Source: Phycisphaerae bacterium (GTDB lineage: Bacteria > Chloroflexota > Anaerolineae > 4572-78 > J111). From it: 64,000 nucleotides of DNA. Under the pieces are notes generated by a model. The model was not told where the DNA came from, searched no databases, and saw only the letters and a list, made by a program, of their open reading frames with translations. The DNA is taken from the NCBI GenBank assembly GCA_028285035.1, contig JANQQF010000070.1, positions 1 to 64,000 of the forward strand, read 5' to 3'. Positions within the stretch are counted from its first letter, which is position 1; each line of letters begins with the position of its first letter. Below are positions 52,387 through 62,098 of this stretch, one piece after another. Position numbers and translations under genes: made by a program.

Positions 52387-52419
52387 ATTTTATGACAAAA
52401 CTGCTCAAATTTTATGACA
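52387..52419 (+). promoter_or_regulatory. Direct repeat ATTTTATGACA, 22-bp period
   Basis: ATTTTATGACA occurs at 52387-52397 and 52409-52419, two helical turns apart, in the divergent gap between the ABC-cNMP gene and the ABC exporter, ending 39 bp before the exporter start. It may be the binding site of an activator for the plus-strand lipid cluster. No factor is identified. Confidence 0.5.
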
Positions 52420-52458
52420 GACCACACAAAACATTCGTGATAGAATAAATTTAAATTC

Positions 52459-54303
52459 TTGGGCAACAATAAACCATTGACATTACTATTTCAGCGTCTA
52501 CAAATCAATTCAAATCAACTCTATCTTAATCTCTTCCAAACCTTACGGTTGGCACGGCAAGCCAGTTTGCTGGCTGTTTTAGGCTTGCTTTTTTGTTCTT
52601 TACTTTTAGGATTTGCTCCAATTGGACAGGCATGGATTGGTAAAACCATCATTGACAATGTGGTTACTCATTTTCAGGCTGGAACAGATGGTTGGTTAGC
52701 TTTACAGCAAATGACTCCTATCTTTGCCCTGGACATTCTATTATATGTTATTTTATTTTCGGTTAGCCAGGGTCGTTTGGTCGCGGAGCGGGTTCTCAAA
52801 GCTAAATTAGGTACAAATATCAATGTTTTGATTGCACGACAAGCCATGAAGTTGGATCTAAGTTTCTTTGAGCAAGCCGATTTCTATGACAAATTACAAA
52901 ATGCACAACAAGAAGCAGACCGACGGGGGGTTGAGCTTATCACAGATGGCCTGATCTTAATGCAACAAACCCTGACCCTCATTCTAGCAATTTTGATGTT
53001 AGCACGTTTTAGCCCTTGGCTCCCCTTAATCCTCGCCTTGACGACCGTCCCGAGTTTCATCACTCAAAATCGTTATGCCCAACGTACCTTTGAACTGCTC
53101 AGTGGTCAAGCCCCAGAACGACGACAAATGAAGTACATTGAGCACCTCCTGACGGTTGACACCCACGCCAAAGAAGTCAAATTGTTTGGCGTGGGGCAAT
53201 TGATGTTGGGCCGATACCTAACCTTGTTCCGAGGCCTCTTTCAAGCGGATATTGCGTTAGCTGGACGACGTAGCTTGGCCAGTATAGGTTGGGGTCTTAG
53301 CGGGATACTTAGCTTTTATTTTTGCATTCTTTGGATCATCTTTCGGGCTATCACAGGTAGCATCACTTTGGGTGATGCCGTACTTTATTTAGAAATGTTT
53401 CGACTCAGTCAAGGTGTTTCACAACAAGTATTTATTCGGTTAACAAGCGTATATGAACACAGCCTCTTTATGAGCAATTTATTTGATTACTTAGCCCAAA
53501 CACCGAGAATGGTCCAAGCGGCCACACCACATCAAGTCCCAGATACAAATCAAGCAACCGTTGAGTTTCGCAACGTTTCATTTCAATATCCTGAAACAGA
53601 CGAGTACGCCCTTCACAACATCAATTTGACCCTGAGACCAGGTGAAAAATTGGCCTTAGTTGGTATCAATGGGGCGGGAAAAACAACTTTGATCAAATTA
53701 CTCACTCGACTGTATGATCCCACCACCGGCCAAATCCTGCTCAATGGAGTCGATTTACGAGACTATGATTTGGCTGCTTGGCAACAAGAAATCGGGGTGA
53801 TCTTCCAGGACTTTGTAAAATACCAACTTCCCGCTCGGGAAAATATTGGCTTTGGCCAAATACAAGCCTTGGATGATTGCGCCCGGATTAAACAAGCCGC
53901 ACAAAAGGGCGGTGCCCACGATATTCTTGCCGATTTGCCCCAAGGCTATGACACGATGTTGGGCAAGTGGTTTGAAGATGGACACGAGCTAAGTGGTGGG
54001 CAATGGCAAAAAGTGGCCCTCAGTCGGGCCTTCATGCGAGACGCTGGCATCCTGGTTTTGGATGAACCAACGGCAGCCTTGGATGCTGAACAGGAATACA
54101 TAATTTTTCAGCAATTTCGAAAATTGACCGAAGGAAAAACCGCCATCGTCATCTCACATCGTTTTAGCACAGTGCGGATGGCTGATCGAATTGCGGTCAT
54201 TGACGGGGGTACAATCACAGAACTGGGTAGTCATCAAGAATTAATGGGACTGAACGGGGCCTACGCTCATCTGTTCAATATTCAAGCACAAGGCTATTTG
54301 TAG
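52459..54303 (+). CDS. ABC exporter, fused permease and ATPase, 614 aa
   Basis: The N-terminal ~340 residues hold six transmembrane helices of a type IV exporter (e.g. ASLLAVLGLLFCSLLLGFAP). The C-terminal ABC domain has Walker A GINGAGKTT, signature LSGGQWQK and Walker B ILVLDEPTAALD, and the H-loop VISHRFST. It begins at TTG 52459 with no clear ribosome site, so the start is uncertain. It is 28 bp before the FAAL-containing gene, so it is probably the exporter or flippase of that pathway's product. Confidence 0.9.
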   Translation: MGNNKPLTLLFQRLQINSNQLYLNLFQTLRLARQASLLAVLGLLFCSLLLGFAPIGQAWIGKTIIDNVVTHFQAGTDGWLALQQMTPIFALDILLYVILFSVSQGRLVAERVLKAKLGTNINVLIARQAMKLDLSFFEQADFYDKLQNAQQEADRRGVELITDGLILMQQTLTLILAILMLARFSPWLPLILALTTVPSFITQNRYAQRTFELLSGQAPERRQMKYIEHLLTVDTHAKEVKLFGVGQLMLGRYLTLFRGLFQADIALAGRRSLASIGWGLSGILSFYFCILWIIFRAITGSITLGDAVLYLEMFRLSQGVSQQVFIRLTSVYEHSLFMSNLFDYLAQTPRMVQAATPHQVPDTNQATVEFRNVSFQYPETDEYALHNINLTLRPGEKLALVGINGAGKTTLIKLLTRLYDPTTGQILLNGVDLRDYDLAAWQQEIGVIFQDFVKYQLPARENIGFGQIQALDDCARIKQAAQKGGAHDILADLPQGYDTMLGKWFEDGHELSGGQWQKVALSRAFMRDAGILVLDEPTAALDAEQEYIIFQQFRKLTEGKTAIVISHRFSTVRMADRIAVIDGGTITELGSHQELMGLNGAYAHLFNIQAQGYL

Positions 54304-54331
54304 AGCTATAATTTCAAGTGAGGAGTTTGAG

Positions 54332-57300
54332 GTGAGGCCAGACAATACATTCTCCGATTTAGTCAACTTGCTCCAATGGCACGCAGCACATCAAGCAGAT
54401 AGACCGATCTACACCTATCTAACTGATGGTGAAAGTCAAGAGAAAACATTGACCTACGGTCAGCTTGATGTACAAGCCCGCTCGATTGCAGCCGTGTTAC
54501 AGGATAGACAAGCCACCGGACAGACTGTAATGATCACTCACCCACCAGGGCTTGATTTTGTCGCTGCATTTTTTGGCTGTTTATATGCGAGATCGATTGC
54601 TGTACCAACATTCCCGCCTCGGCTACGCCGAAAACAACCCGACACTCGCTTTGAAGCGATCTGCAAAGACTCCAATGCGTCAATCATCCTCACCAAGCAA
54701 TCGGCACTTCCTAATAAAACTACGAGAACTGGACCACAATGGATCGCGACAGATGTGTTAAGCGATGATTTAGCAGCTAGTTGGCAGACAGCAGACATCA
54801 AGGGGGACCAACTCGCATTCTTACAATACACTTCCGGATCGACAGCAACCCCAAAAGGCGTAATGGTTAGTCATCAGAACATTTGGCACAATTTAGGCCA
54901 GATTTATGATAAATTCGGACATAACTGTCATAGCCAAGGAGTCATCTGGCTTCCACCCTACCATGATATGGGATTAATTGGGGGAATATTACAGCCCTTG
55001 TATGGGGACTTTCCCGTCACTTTAATGACTCCGATGGATTTTATCCAGAAACCGTTGCGTTGGTTACAGGCAATTTCTCGCTATCAAGCGACCACCAGTG
55101 GTGGACCCAACTTTGCCTACGATCTTTGCGCCCGCGAGATTACACCAGCCGAGTGTGAAGGGCTTGATCTATCAAGCTGGCAGGTGGCCTTCAACGGGGC
55201 GGAACCCATTCAAGCTGAGACGCTTGAACGGTTCACCGCTAAATTCGCCAACGTTGGCTTTCGACGTGAAGCATTCTATCCCTGCTACGGTCTGGCTGAG
55301 GCGACCCTTATTGTCTCAGGTGGTACAAAGGCAGATATCCCCACCCAACAACATATTCAAGCTGAAGCCCTACAGCACAATAAAGCAGCCGTCACAACTG
55401 CACCTACTACAAAAACTCAATCAATTGTGAGCTGTGGTATTACCACTACCGATCAAGATATAGAGATTGTTGAGCCAGAAACAGGTCAAGTGTGCCCACC
55501 CGGTCACATTGGGGAGATTTGGCTTTCGGGACCAAGCGTAGCTGCTGGATACTGGCAACGGCCCGAAGCCACAGTCGAAACATTCAGAGCGAAGTTATTT
55601 CACGGACATAAAAATGGAAGCAACGCCGTAAATGGATCAAATGGATGTAACGGAAATGGGACCTATCACACCTCAAAACCTTACCTGCGCACGGGTGACC
55701 TCGGCTTTATGCAAGATGGGGAGTTGTATATCACCGGACGTATCAAAGATATATTGATCGTGAATGGGCGCAATCACTACCCACAGGACATTGAGGCAAC
55801 GGCCTCAGCCAGCCACGAGGCGTTACAAGCTGGCAGTTGTGCGGTATTCACCCTTGAGGTTGATGGTGAAACACAGCTTGTCATTGCTCAAGAGGTCAAA
55901 CGGGCGGCTCGCCGCCACCTCGACACCGAGACCATCTTTGCAGCGATCCATAGTGCGGTCGTTCGGGAACATCAGTTAAAAGTCCATACGATACTCTTAC
56001 TCAAACCTAGCGGCGTTTCGAAAACACACAGTGGTAAAATTCAGCGCTGGCAGTGTCAAGATCAATTTGTCGCTAAAGCTTTACCGATTATTGCTCAGCG
56101 TGATTTAACTCAGCCAGTGACTGAAGCCCAAACCACCCCGGCCCTTACCTTTAGTCTGCTTTATTTCTCAAGCGATGAGGCCGAATTTGCTACGGACAAG
56201 TATCGCCTACTGATCGAAGGTGCGAAGTTTGCCGATCAGCACGGCTTTGAAGCGGTGTGGATTCCTGAACGTCACTTTCACGCCTTTGGGGGGCTGTATC
56301 CAAATCCATCCACGATCGCGGCGGCTTTGGCGATGGTAACAAACAACATTCGTCTCAGAGCGGGGAGCGTGGTGATGCCCTTGCACGACCCAGTACGGGT
56401 GGCCGAAGAGTGGGCCGTGGTCGACAATCTGTCAGGCGGCCGGGTCGATCTAAGTTTCGCTCGAGGCTGGAATCCCAACGATTTTATTTTTGCGCCTGAG
56501 CAATTTGCTGACAATCTGGAGGCAATGATGACTGGGTTGCAAACGGTACAACGCCTATGGCAAGGCCAATCTATCACCCGAAAGAACGGAGCAGGTGATA
56601 GCGTTGACATCAACATCTACCCCTTGCCACAACAGTCTGTATTGTCCACCTGGCTGACGTGCACCAAAAGCCGCGTCCGCTTTGAAGAGGCGGGGGCATT
56701 GGGCCTCAATGTGTTAACAGCCCTCCTTTTTCAAACCACAGATGAGTTGGCCGAAAATATTGCGGCTTATCGTCAAGCCCGAGCCGCTCATGGACATGAT
56801 CCAGCGACCGGGCAAGTGACTTGTATGTTACACACCTTTGTCGGGACGGATTTCGACCTGGTGCGAGAGCAGGTGCGCCCCCCATTTATCGAGTATCTCA
56901 AAAGCTCGGTCAATCTGTGGCAACACGGGGCTAAACCACTTGATACCTTGACAGCGAGTGAGCAGGAAACCTTGCTCAACTATGCCTTTGAGCGATATTT
57001 CCAATCAAACGCCCTATTTGGCACGCCAGAAAGCTGTTTACCAATGGTTGAGCGACTCAGTGAGGCTGGCGTCGATGAAATCGCCTGTCTGATTGACTTC
57101 GGCGTAGACTCCGAGACGATCCTAGCCAACCTTAGTTCACTTGATGCGCTGCGGACAGCCGCCGGGGCAACAAAACCGAAAGAGAGATCCCAACAATCAT
57201 TACCTACGATGCCGCTTCCGAAGCCACTCCAAGAACCGACAGTAACCGTACCACAAGCTGTAACGCCATCCGCCCCAGCAGTGGCAACAGTGACCAAACC

Positions 57301-58852
57301 AAGAATCGCGATCAATGGCGATGGAGCGGCTCTTCTGGCTACTTACCTGCGGACAGGCGTAGCGAATGTCCTTCAGCGGCAATCTGATCGTATCTCTCTA
57401 GATGACCCCCTAATCATGATGGGCTTTGACTCACTGATGGCGGCACGTTTTATCGGACGGGTTAAAGATGATTTGAACATCGACGTTTCTGTTGAGGAGT
57501 TGTTTGAAGGGGTTACGATCAACCAGTTGGTTGAAATACTACACGAGCAGGTTGATCTAAGTGCAGTGCCTAACATTCCCTCATTAGAAGAAGCAACTAC
57601 TGTGACGGCTGAATCACTGGAGGCTGCGGCCCCCTTTGCCGAAACCGCTTATATTGACCAATTTCCAGAGTATCGCAATTTGCAACAGATGTTAACTAAG
57701 ACACCCAACAACCCTTACTTCCGACCACACAAAGGTGTAGCCAATAATGAGACAATGATTGCTGGACAACGGCTTATCAACTTCTCCAGTTACAACTATC
57801 TCGGTATGGCGGGTGATCCAATTGTGGTCAAAGCGACTCAGGCCGCGATCGAAGAATATGGCACCTCTGTCTCAGCCAGCCGCTTAATCTCTGGGGAGAT
57901 TCCCTTACATCAAGATTTGGAGCGCGAGCTGGCTGAGTTCATTGGGGTAGAGGATAGCTTGGTTTATATTGGTGGTCATACCACTAACGTGACCACGATC
58001 GGTCATTTACTGGGACCCAAAGACCTGATTTTACATGATGCCCTCGTCCACAACAGTGTTATCCAAGGTATCATGATGTCAGGTGCAGCCAATCAGACCT
58101 TCCCTCACAACGATTGGACTGCCTTAGAAAGGCTGCTTAGGGAACAGCGGAGTCAGTATCGGCGTGTATTGATTGTGATTGAGGGTGTTTACAGTATGGA
58201 TGGCGACATCCCGAATCTGCCTCCGCTGATTGAGCTTAAACAGCGATATGGAGCCTTGTTGATGATTGATGAAGCGCACTCGATTGGCACCATCGGGCAA
58301 ACAGGTCGGGGAATTGGTGAGTATTGGCATATTAATCCGACCCAAGTGGATATTTGGATGGGCACTTTAAGTAAATCATTTGCCAGTTGTGGCGGTTATA
58401 TTGCGGGCAGTCAGGCCCTCATCAAATATCTCAAATATACGGCTCCTGGTTTTGTTTACAGCGTAGGCATCTCGCCACCTAACACAGCCTCGGCCTTGGC
58501 TGCCCTGCGTCTGCTCAAGGCTGAACCGGAACGGGTGACCCGTTTGAATAGCCGGGCTCGATTATTTTTGGAGCTTGCGAAGCACAAAGGTCTAAATACA
58601 GGCCCGAGCCACGACTCACCCGTTGTTCCCATCATCATTGGGGACTCTGACCTTTGCATGCAGCTTTCTCATTGGCTATCGGAGCAGGGCATCAGTGTCT
58701 TTCCGATCATTTTCCCAGCGGTCCCAGAAGGTGCGGCCCGCCTTCGTTTCTTCCTGAGTGCAATGCACACAGTAGAGCAAATTCATTTGACAGTAGACGC
58801 CATTGCTCAAATAAGCTCTAAAATGTGTATGGAAGAGCGAGCAAATTTATAA
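54332..58852 (+). CDS. FAAL - luciferase-like monooxygenase - ACP - alpha-oxoamine synthase protein, 1506 aa
   Basis: Four domains in one chain. (1) Fatty acyl-AMP ligase, ~1-590: FLQYTSGSTATPKGVMVSHQ, YHDMGLIGGIL, FYPCYGLAEATLIVSGG, YLRTGDLGFMQDGELYITGR, DILIVNGRNHYPQDIEATA. An Asn/Gly-rich insert lies near 427-445. (2) Flavin luciferase-like monooxygenase (MupA/Atu3671 type), ~605-944: VWIPERHFHAFGGLYPNPST, GSVVMPLHDPVRVAEEWAVV, LSFARGWNPNDF. (3) Acyl carrier, ~1000-1080, with Ser1034 in GFDSL. (4) PLP alpha-oxoamine synthase (AONS/SPT-like), ~1103-1500, with DEAHS and Lys1348 in LSKSF. Predicted to activate an acyl group, oxidise it and condense it with an amino acid to an aminoketone. GTG start with AGGAG. 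Confidence 0.92.
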   Translation: MRPDNTFSDLVNLLQWHAAHQADRPIYTYLTDGESQEKTLTYGQLDVQARSIAAVLQDRQATGQTVMITHPPGLDFVAAFFGCLYARSIAVPTFPPRLRRKQPDTRFEAICKDSNASIILTKQSALPNKTTRTGPQWIATDVLSDDLAASWQTADIKGDQLAFLQYTSGSTATPKGVMVSHQNIWHNLGQIYDKFGHNCHSQGVIWLPPYHDMGLIGGILQPLYGDFPVTLMTPMDFIQKPLRWLQAISRYQATTSGGPNFAYDLCAREITPAECEGLDLSSWQVAFNGAEPIQAETLERFTAKFANVGFRREAFYPCYGLAEATLIVSGGTKADIPTQQHIQAEALQHNKAAVTTAPTTKTQSIVSCGITTTDQDIEIVEPETGQVCPPGHIGEIWLSGPSVAAGYWQRPEATVETFRAKLFHGHKNGSNAVNGSNGCNGNGTYHTSKPYLRTGDLGFMQDGELYITGRIKDILIVNGRNHYPQDIEATASASHEALQAGSCAVFTLEVDGETQLVIAQEVKRAARRHLDTETIFAAIHSAVVREHQLKVHTILLLKPSGVSKTHSGKIQRWQCQDQFVAKALPIIAQRDLTQPVTEAQTTPALTFSLLYFSSDEAEFATDKYRLLIEGAKFADQHGFEAVWIPERHFHAFGGLYPNPSTIAAALAMVTNNIRLRAGSVVMPLHDPVRVAEEWAVVDNLSGGRVDLSFARGWNPNDFIFAPEQFADNLEAMMTGLQTVQRLWQGQSITRKNGAGDSVDINIYPLPQQSVLSTWLTCTKSRVRFEEAGALGLNVLTALLFQTTDELAENIAAYRQARAAHGHDPATGQVTCMLHTFVGTDFDLVREQVRPPFIEYLKSSVNLWQHGAKPLDTLTASEQETLLNYAFERYFQSNALFGTPESCLPMVERLSEAGVDEIACLIDFGVDSETILANLSSLDALRTAAGATKPKERSQQSLPTMPLPKPLQEPTVTVPQAVTPSAPAVATVTKPRIAINGDGAALLATYLRTGVANVLQRQSDRISLDDPLIMMGFDSLMAARFIGRVKDDLNIDVSVEELFEGVTINQLVEILHEQVDLSAVPNIPSLEEATTVTAESLEAAAPFAETAYIDQFPEYRNLQQMLTKTPNNPYFRPHKGVANNETMIAGQRLINFSSYNYLGMAGDPIVVKATQAAIEEYGTSVSASRLISGEIPLHQDLERELAEFIGVEDSLVYIGGHTTNVTTIGHLLGPKDLILHDALVHNSVIQGIMMSGAANQTFPHNDWTALERLLREQRSQYRRVLIVIEGVYSMDGDIPNLPPLIELKQRYGALLMIDEAHSIGTIGQTGRGIGEYWHINPTQVDIWMGTLSKSFASCGGYIAGSQALIKYLKYTAPGFVYSVGISPPNTASALAALRLLKAEPERVTRLNSRARLFLELAKHKGLNTGPSHDSPVVPIIIGDSDLCMQLSHWLSEQGISVFPIIFPAVPEGAARLRFFLSAMHTVEQIHLTVDAIAQISSKMCMEERANL

Positions 58853-58940
58853 TAGGGTTGTTCCCAAATAAGTTTATGTTGAAGTGACAGTCACTTTTGG
58901 TTCAGTTATCAGGCCAAAATAGGGGTAAACTCTAATAATT

Positions 58941-60236
58941 TTGAGTAGTTCCGACAGGTTAAATACTTTGAAAAGAATTTTGATTTTATATGAAAATGTC
59001 GGCTCAGGGCACAAACGGGTAGCTAAGGTATTGGATAGGATATTGGCAGATGAGCAACATGAGATAATATCCTATGCGGCCAGCGAGCTATTCAAGGACA
59101 AGACGATCATGCTCGTTCAGCTCCTCTTGACCTATATGTTACAGCGCAATTGGGTTACATTTGCTGATAAACTTGTTAATTTTTTTCTGCGAATATGGGT
59201 TGCCCCACCAGTTGAGGTGATGCAGACCAAACCATACCACGATATTTTAGAAGAGATCAATCCCGATCTGATTATCTGCACCTATGATGTATTTGGGAAG
59301 CTGTTGGGGGCTTACGCTAAGGAAAAATCAATTCCATTCTATTTGGTTATCACCGAAGTCGCTATCTTTACCGACTTAGCCCATCCTGACGCTTATCATT
59401 TATGTTACTTTCCCGAAACAAAAAATGCGATCCGTAGCTTTGATTTTCAGTCAACTTATTTCTCCTTTAATTTAGATCGAAACACATCTTTTTGGGAACA
59501 GGTACGCTACGTTATCAAAATGTATCAAGAGTACATTTTGCGTGTCGGTCAAAACTCGATCTATCGAAATATTGATCAAATTCATGACGAGCATAATCAA
59601 GCAAAATGTCTTGATATTGGGCCAATCGTTGAGCCAAAATATTATGAGCCGCTAAACCAAGTAGAGGCGCGCACCCAGTTAGCGCTACCGAGCCAACCAA
59701 TCCTACTGATTATCAGTGGTAGCATTGGCGGTAGTTTCATCGAGGAAATGGTTGGTATATTTCAAAGCAGGAATCAAGGCCCTTTAAGCATTCTGGCCGT
59801 ATGTGGAACGGATAAACAAGCTGTTAAAAAGCTGGAAACCATCAGGCATAACAATCCGAATATTAATCTCCAGGTATTTGGTTTTGTAAAGAATCTGGAA
59901 GCGTTGTACGCCGCAACCGATGTTGTACTAGCCCGACCTTCAGCTGGAGTTTTGCTAGAAAGCCTGATGATACGACGTCCAATCATCTTGCCTGCTAAAG
60001 TCACCTCCAATGATGCGGGGCAGGTGGAGCTAGTCAAGCGGCATCAACTAGGAGCGGTGTATACTCATGATCAACAGGCACCTGACTTGTTTCAAGACAT
60101 TATATCGAATTATCAATTGTATCGTAACAACATCGATTGCCTCTTAGCCCCATACCCAAAGACATATGAGGAATTACGGGCGGTTATGAGAAACATTATA
60201 TTGACTGAAGCGATTTATCAATCACACTTGAAATGA
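58941..60236 (+). CDS. MGDG-synthase-like glycosyltransferase (GT28 type), 431 aa
   Basis: GT-B enzyme of the MGD1/diglucosyldiacylglycerol synthase group: ILILYENVGSGHKRVAKVLD matches the lipid-acceptor N-terminal domain, and the C-terminal MurG-like half has ILLIISGSIGGSFIEEMVGI, VFGFVKNLEALYAATDVVLA, RPSAGVLLESLMIRRPIILP. It probably adds a sugar to a membrane lipid, which fits the acyl-aminoketone gene before it. A start at TTG 58968 (LKRILILYENV) is equally possible. Second step of the plus-strand cluster. Confidence 0.88.
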   Translation: MSSSDRLNTLKRILILYENVGSGHKRVAKVLDRILADEQHEIISYAASELFKDKTIMLVQLLLTYMLQRNWVTFADKLVNFFLRIWVAPPVEVMQTKPYHDILEEINPDLIICTYDVFGKLLGAYAKEKSIPFYLVITEVAIFTDLAHPDAYHLCYFPETKNAIRSFDFQSTYFSFNLDRNTSFWEQVRYVIKMYQEYILRVGQNSIYRNIDQIHDEHNQAKCLDIGPIVEPKYYEPLNQVEARTQLALPSQPILLIISGSIGGSFIEEMVGIFQSRNQGPLSILAVCGTDKQAVKKLETIRHNNPNINLQVFGFVKNLEALYAATDVVLARPSAGVLLESLMIRRPIILPAKVTSNDAGQVELVKRHQLGAVYTHDQQAPDLFQDIISNYQLYRNNIDCLLAPYPKTYEELRAVMRNIILTEAIYQSHLK

Positions 60237-60243
60237 GATTGCC

Positions 60244-61089
60244 ATGTCAATAAAACGAACGCTGTTACTTATCAATTATGCTAATGCTCCATTTTACAAA
60301 AGCCAACGCTTTAACAGTGAAACGGGCTTACGGGTAGCTGGGTTTGATCGGGTCATTTCATATGGCCCTCAAGATATCGATGCTGATTTTTACAAAAAAA
60401 ATCGACATATTTTATCACAATGGCGAGGGAATGGATATTGGCTATGGAAACCTTACTTTATCAAAAAATCTTTAGCCCTCCTGAATGATGGTGACTTTCT
60501 ATTTTATTGTGACTCTGGGGCTCATTTTATCAGTCCGATTGAACCGTTAATCAACCTATGCCAACAAAGCAATCAAGATATCCTCCCCTTTGAAATGCGC
60601 TTTGTGGAGAAATATTGGACCAAACGGGATGCGTTTATCTTGATGAATTGTGACACGCGCCAATATACAGATACATTTCAGCGGGCAGGTACATATAGCC
60701 TGTGGCGAAAAACACCTTTCTCAATGAATTTTGCAAATGATTTACTGACTCTAGCCCAAGATGAAAGAATGATCACTGATCTAAAGAACCAAATTGGCTT
60801 ATCGAATTATCCCGGCTATCGAGGTCATCGGCACGATCAATCAATCTTTAGCCTACTAACTAAGAAATATGGATTAGAAGCATATCGAGATCCAGCCAAT
60901 CAAAATCCAGAAGAAAGACGCTACTATCCAAACTCACCTTATGAGCCGTTGATCCAAATCACGCGAAAAAGAAGCTATTTGGCAGACGTTAAGAATCTAC
61001 CAAAGTTAATTATTGCAACCCCTACTTTATGGCAAATGGTGCGGGAAAATTTATCTGCTAAGGAAATAGTTTGTGAAGAAAAAGGTTAA
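60244..61089 (+). CDS. Glycosyltransferase-like protein of capsule/LPS loci, 281 aa
   Basis: Shows the pattern of GT-A-like proteins in surface polysaccharide clusters: SQWRGNGYWLWKPYFIKKSL, DGDFLFYCDSGAHFISPIEP (the DSG/DxD-like metal site) and YRGHRHDQSIFSLLTKKYGL. I recognise the type but not a numbered family. It starts 7 bp after the GT28-type gene and overlaps the GT10 gene by 17 nt, so it is one operon. Confidence 0.8.
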   Translation: MSIKRTLLLINYANAPFYKSQRFNSETGLRVAGFDRVISYGPQDIDADFYKKNRHILSQWRGNGYWLWKPYFIKKSLALLNDGDFLFYCDSGAHFISPIEPLINLCQQSNQDILPFEMRFVEKYWTKRDAFILMNCDTRQYTDTFQRAGTYSLWRKTPFSMNFANDLLTLAQDERMITDLKNQIGLSNYPGYRGHRHDQSIFSLLTKKYGLEAYRDPANQNPEERRYYPNSPYEPLIQITRKRSYLADVKNLPKLIIATPTLWQMVRENLSAKEIVCEEKG

Positions 61090-62098
61090 AATCAACTTTG
61101 TTGATTTTTGGCATCCTGGCACAATTGAGGAAATAAAAAATGAATTTCTATTTCAAATCTTATCGCAACGCTTTGATTTAGAAATTTCAGATCAACCAGA
61201 CTTTCTCCTATATTCCTGCTTTGGGGTATCGTTTCTAAACTTCAAATGTATTCGCATTTTCTATACTGGAGAAAACCTCCCCCCAAATTTTAATGAATGT
61301 GATTATGCATTTACCTTTGAACATTTGGATCATCCCCGCCACCATCGCGCCCCATTATACGCACTTCGTGACGGCGATCCGCAGCAGTTAACCACTGAAA
61401 AAGATGTCGAGGCTATATTCAGGGACAAGTCCAAGTTTTGTAATTTCGTTTACTCCAATAGTATGGGAGTAGAGCGAATAAAATTTTTTAGAGCACTCTC
61501 CCGTTATAAGCAAATCGACTCTGGGGGGGCTGTGCTAAATAATATCGGCTATCAGATTGATAACAAACTTGAATTTTTGAAACCATACAAATTCACAATC
61601 GCCTTTGAGAACGAGTCACATCCGGGCTATGTTACTGAAAAAATCTGGAATGCAATGCAAGCCAATACCATTCCGATTTATTGGGGAAATCCAGTGGTTC
61701 ATCAAGATTTTAACCCAAAATCATTTATTAATTGTCATGATTACGACAGTTTCGAGGCGGTGATAGACCGGGTTATTGAAATAGACAACAACGATGACCT
61801 ATACAAACAATATTTGGCCGAACCTTATTTTCACAACAACATGGTTCCACAGGATGCAGATTGGAATCTGTTTCTGGATCATTTTGAGGTTATTTTTAAT
61901 CGGCCCAACATAAAACCCGTGGCTCAAAGTTGGAAGAACTCTCGAGCCAAACTTAAATATTTAGCTTGGTTTCAGCAAGCCTTAACCTGGCATAGAATTC
62001 CACAATTTTTAAGAGGTACATTTTTTTGGGTAAGGTGGTATTTTGAACAACTTAGCAAAAACAAAGAAAATAGCGGCAATCGTTCCTATCTACAATGA
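61073..62098 (+). CDS. GT10 (alpha-1,3/4-fucosyltransferase-type) glycosyltransferase, 341 aa
   Basis: The GT10 core is clear: FYTGENLPPNFNECDYAFTF, FCNFVYSNSMGVERIKFFRA, PYKFTIAFENESHPGYVTEK and NTIPIYWGNPVVHQDFN. Members transfer fucose from GDP-fucose to N-acetylhexosamine or related acceptors; the donor here is unconfirmed. GTG start at 61073 with AAGGAA upstream, overlapping the previous gene. It overlaps the GT2 gene by 56 nt. Confidence 0.9.
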   Translation: MKKKVKINFVDFWHPGTIEEIKNEFLFQILSQRFDLEISDQPDFLLYSCFGVSFLNFKCIRIFYTGENLPPNFNECDYAFTFEHLDHPRHHRAPLYALRDGDPQQLTTEKDVEAIFRDKSKFCNFVYSNSMGVERIKFFRALSRYKQIDSGGAVLNNIGYQIDNKLEFLKPYKFTIAFENESHPGYVTEKIWNAMQANTIPIYWGNPVVHQDFNPKSFINCHDYDSFEAVIDRVIEIDNNDDLYKQYLAEPYFHNNMVPQDADWNLFLDHFEVIFNRPNIKPVAQSWKNSRAKLKYLAWFQQALTWHRIPQFLRGTFFWVRWYFEQLSKNKENSGNRSYLQ

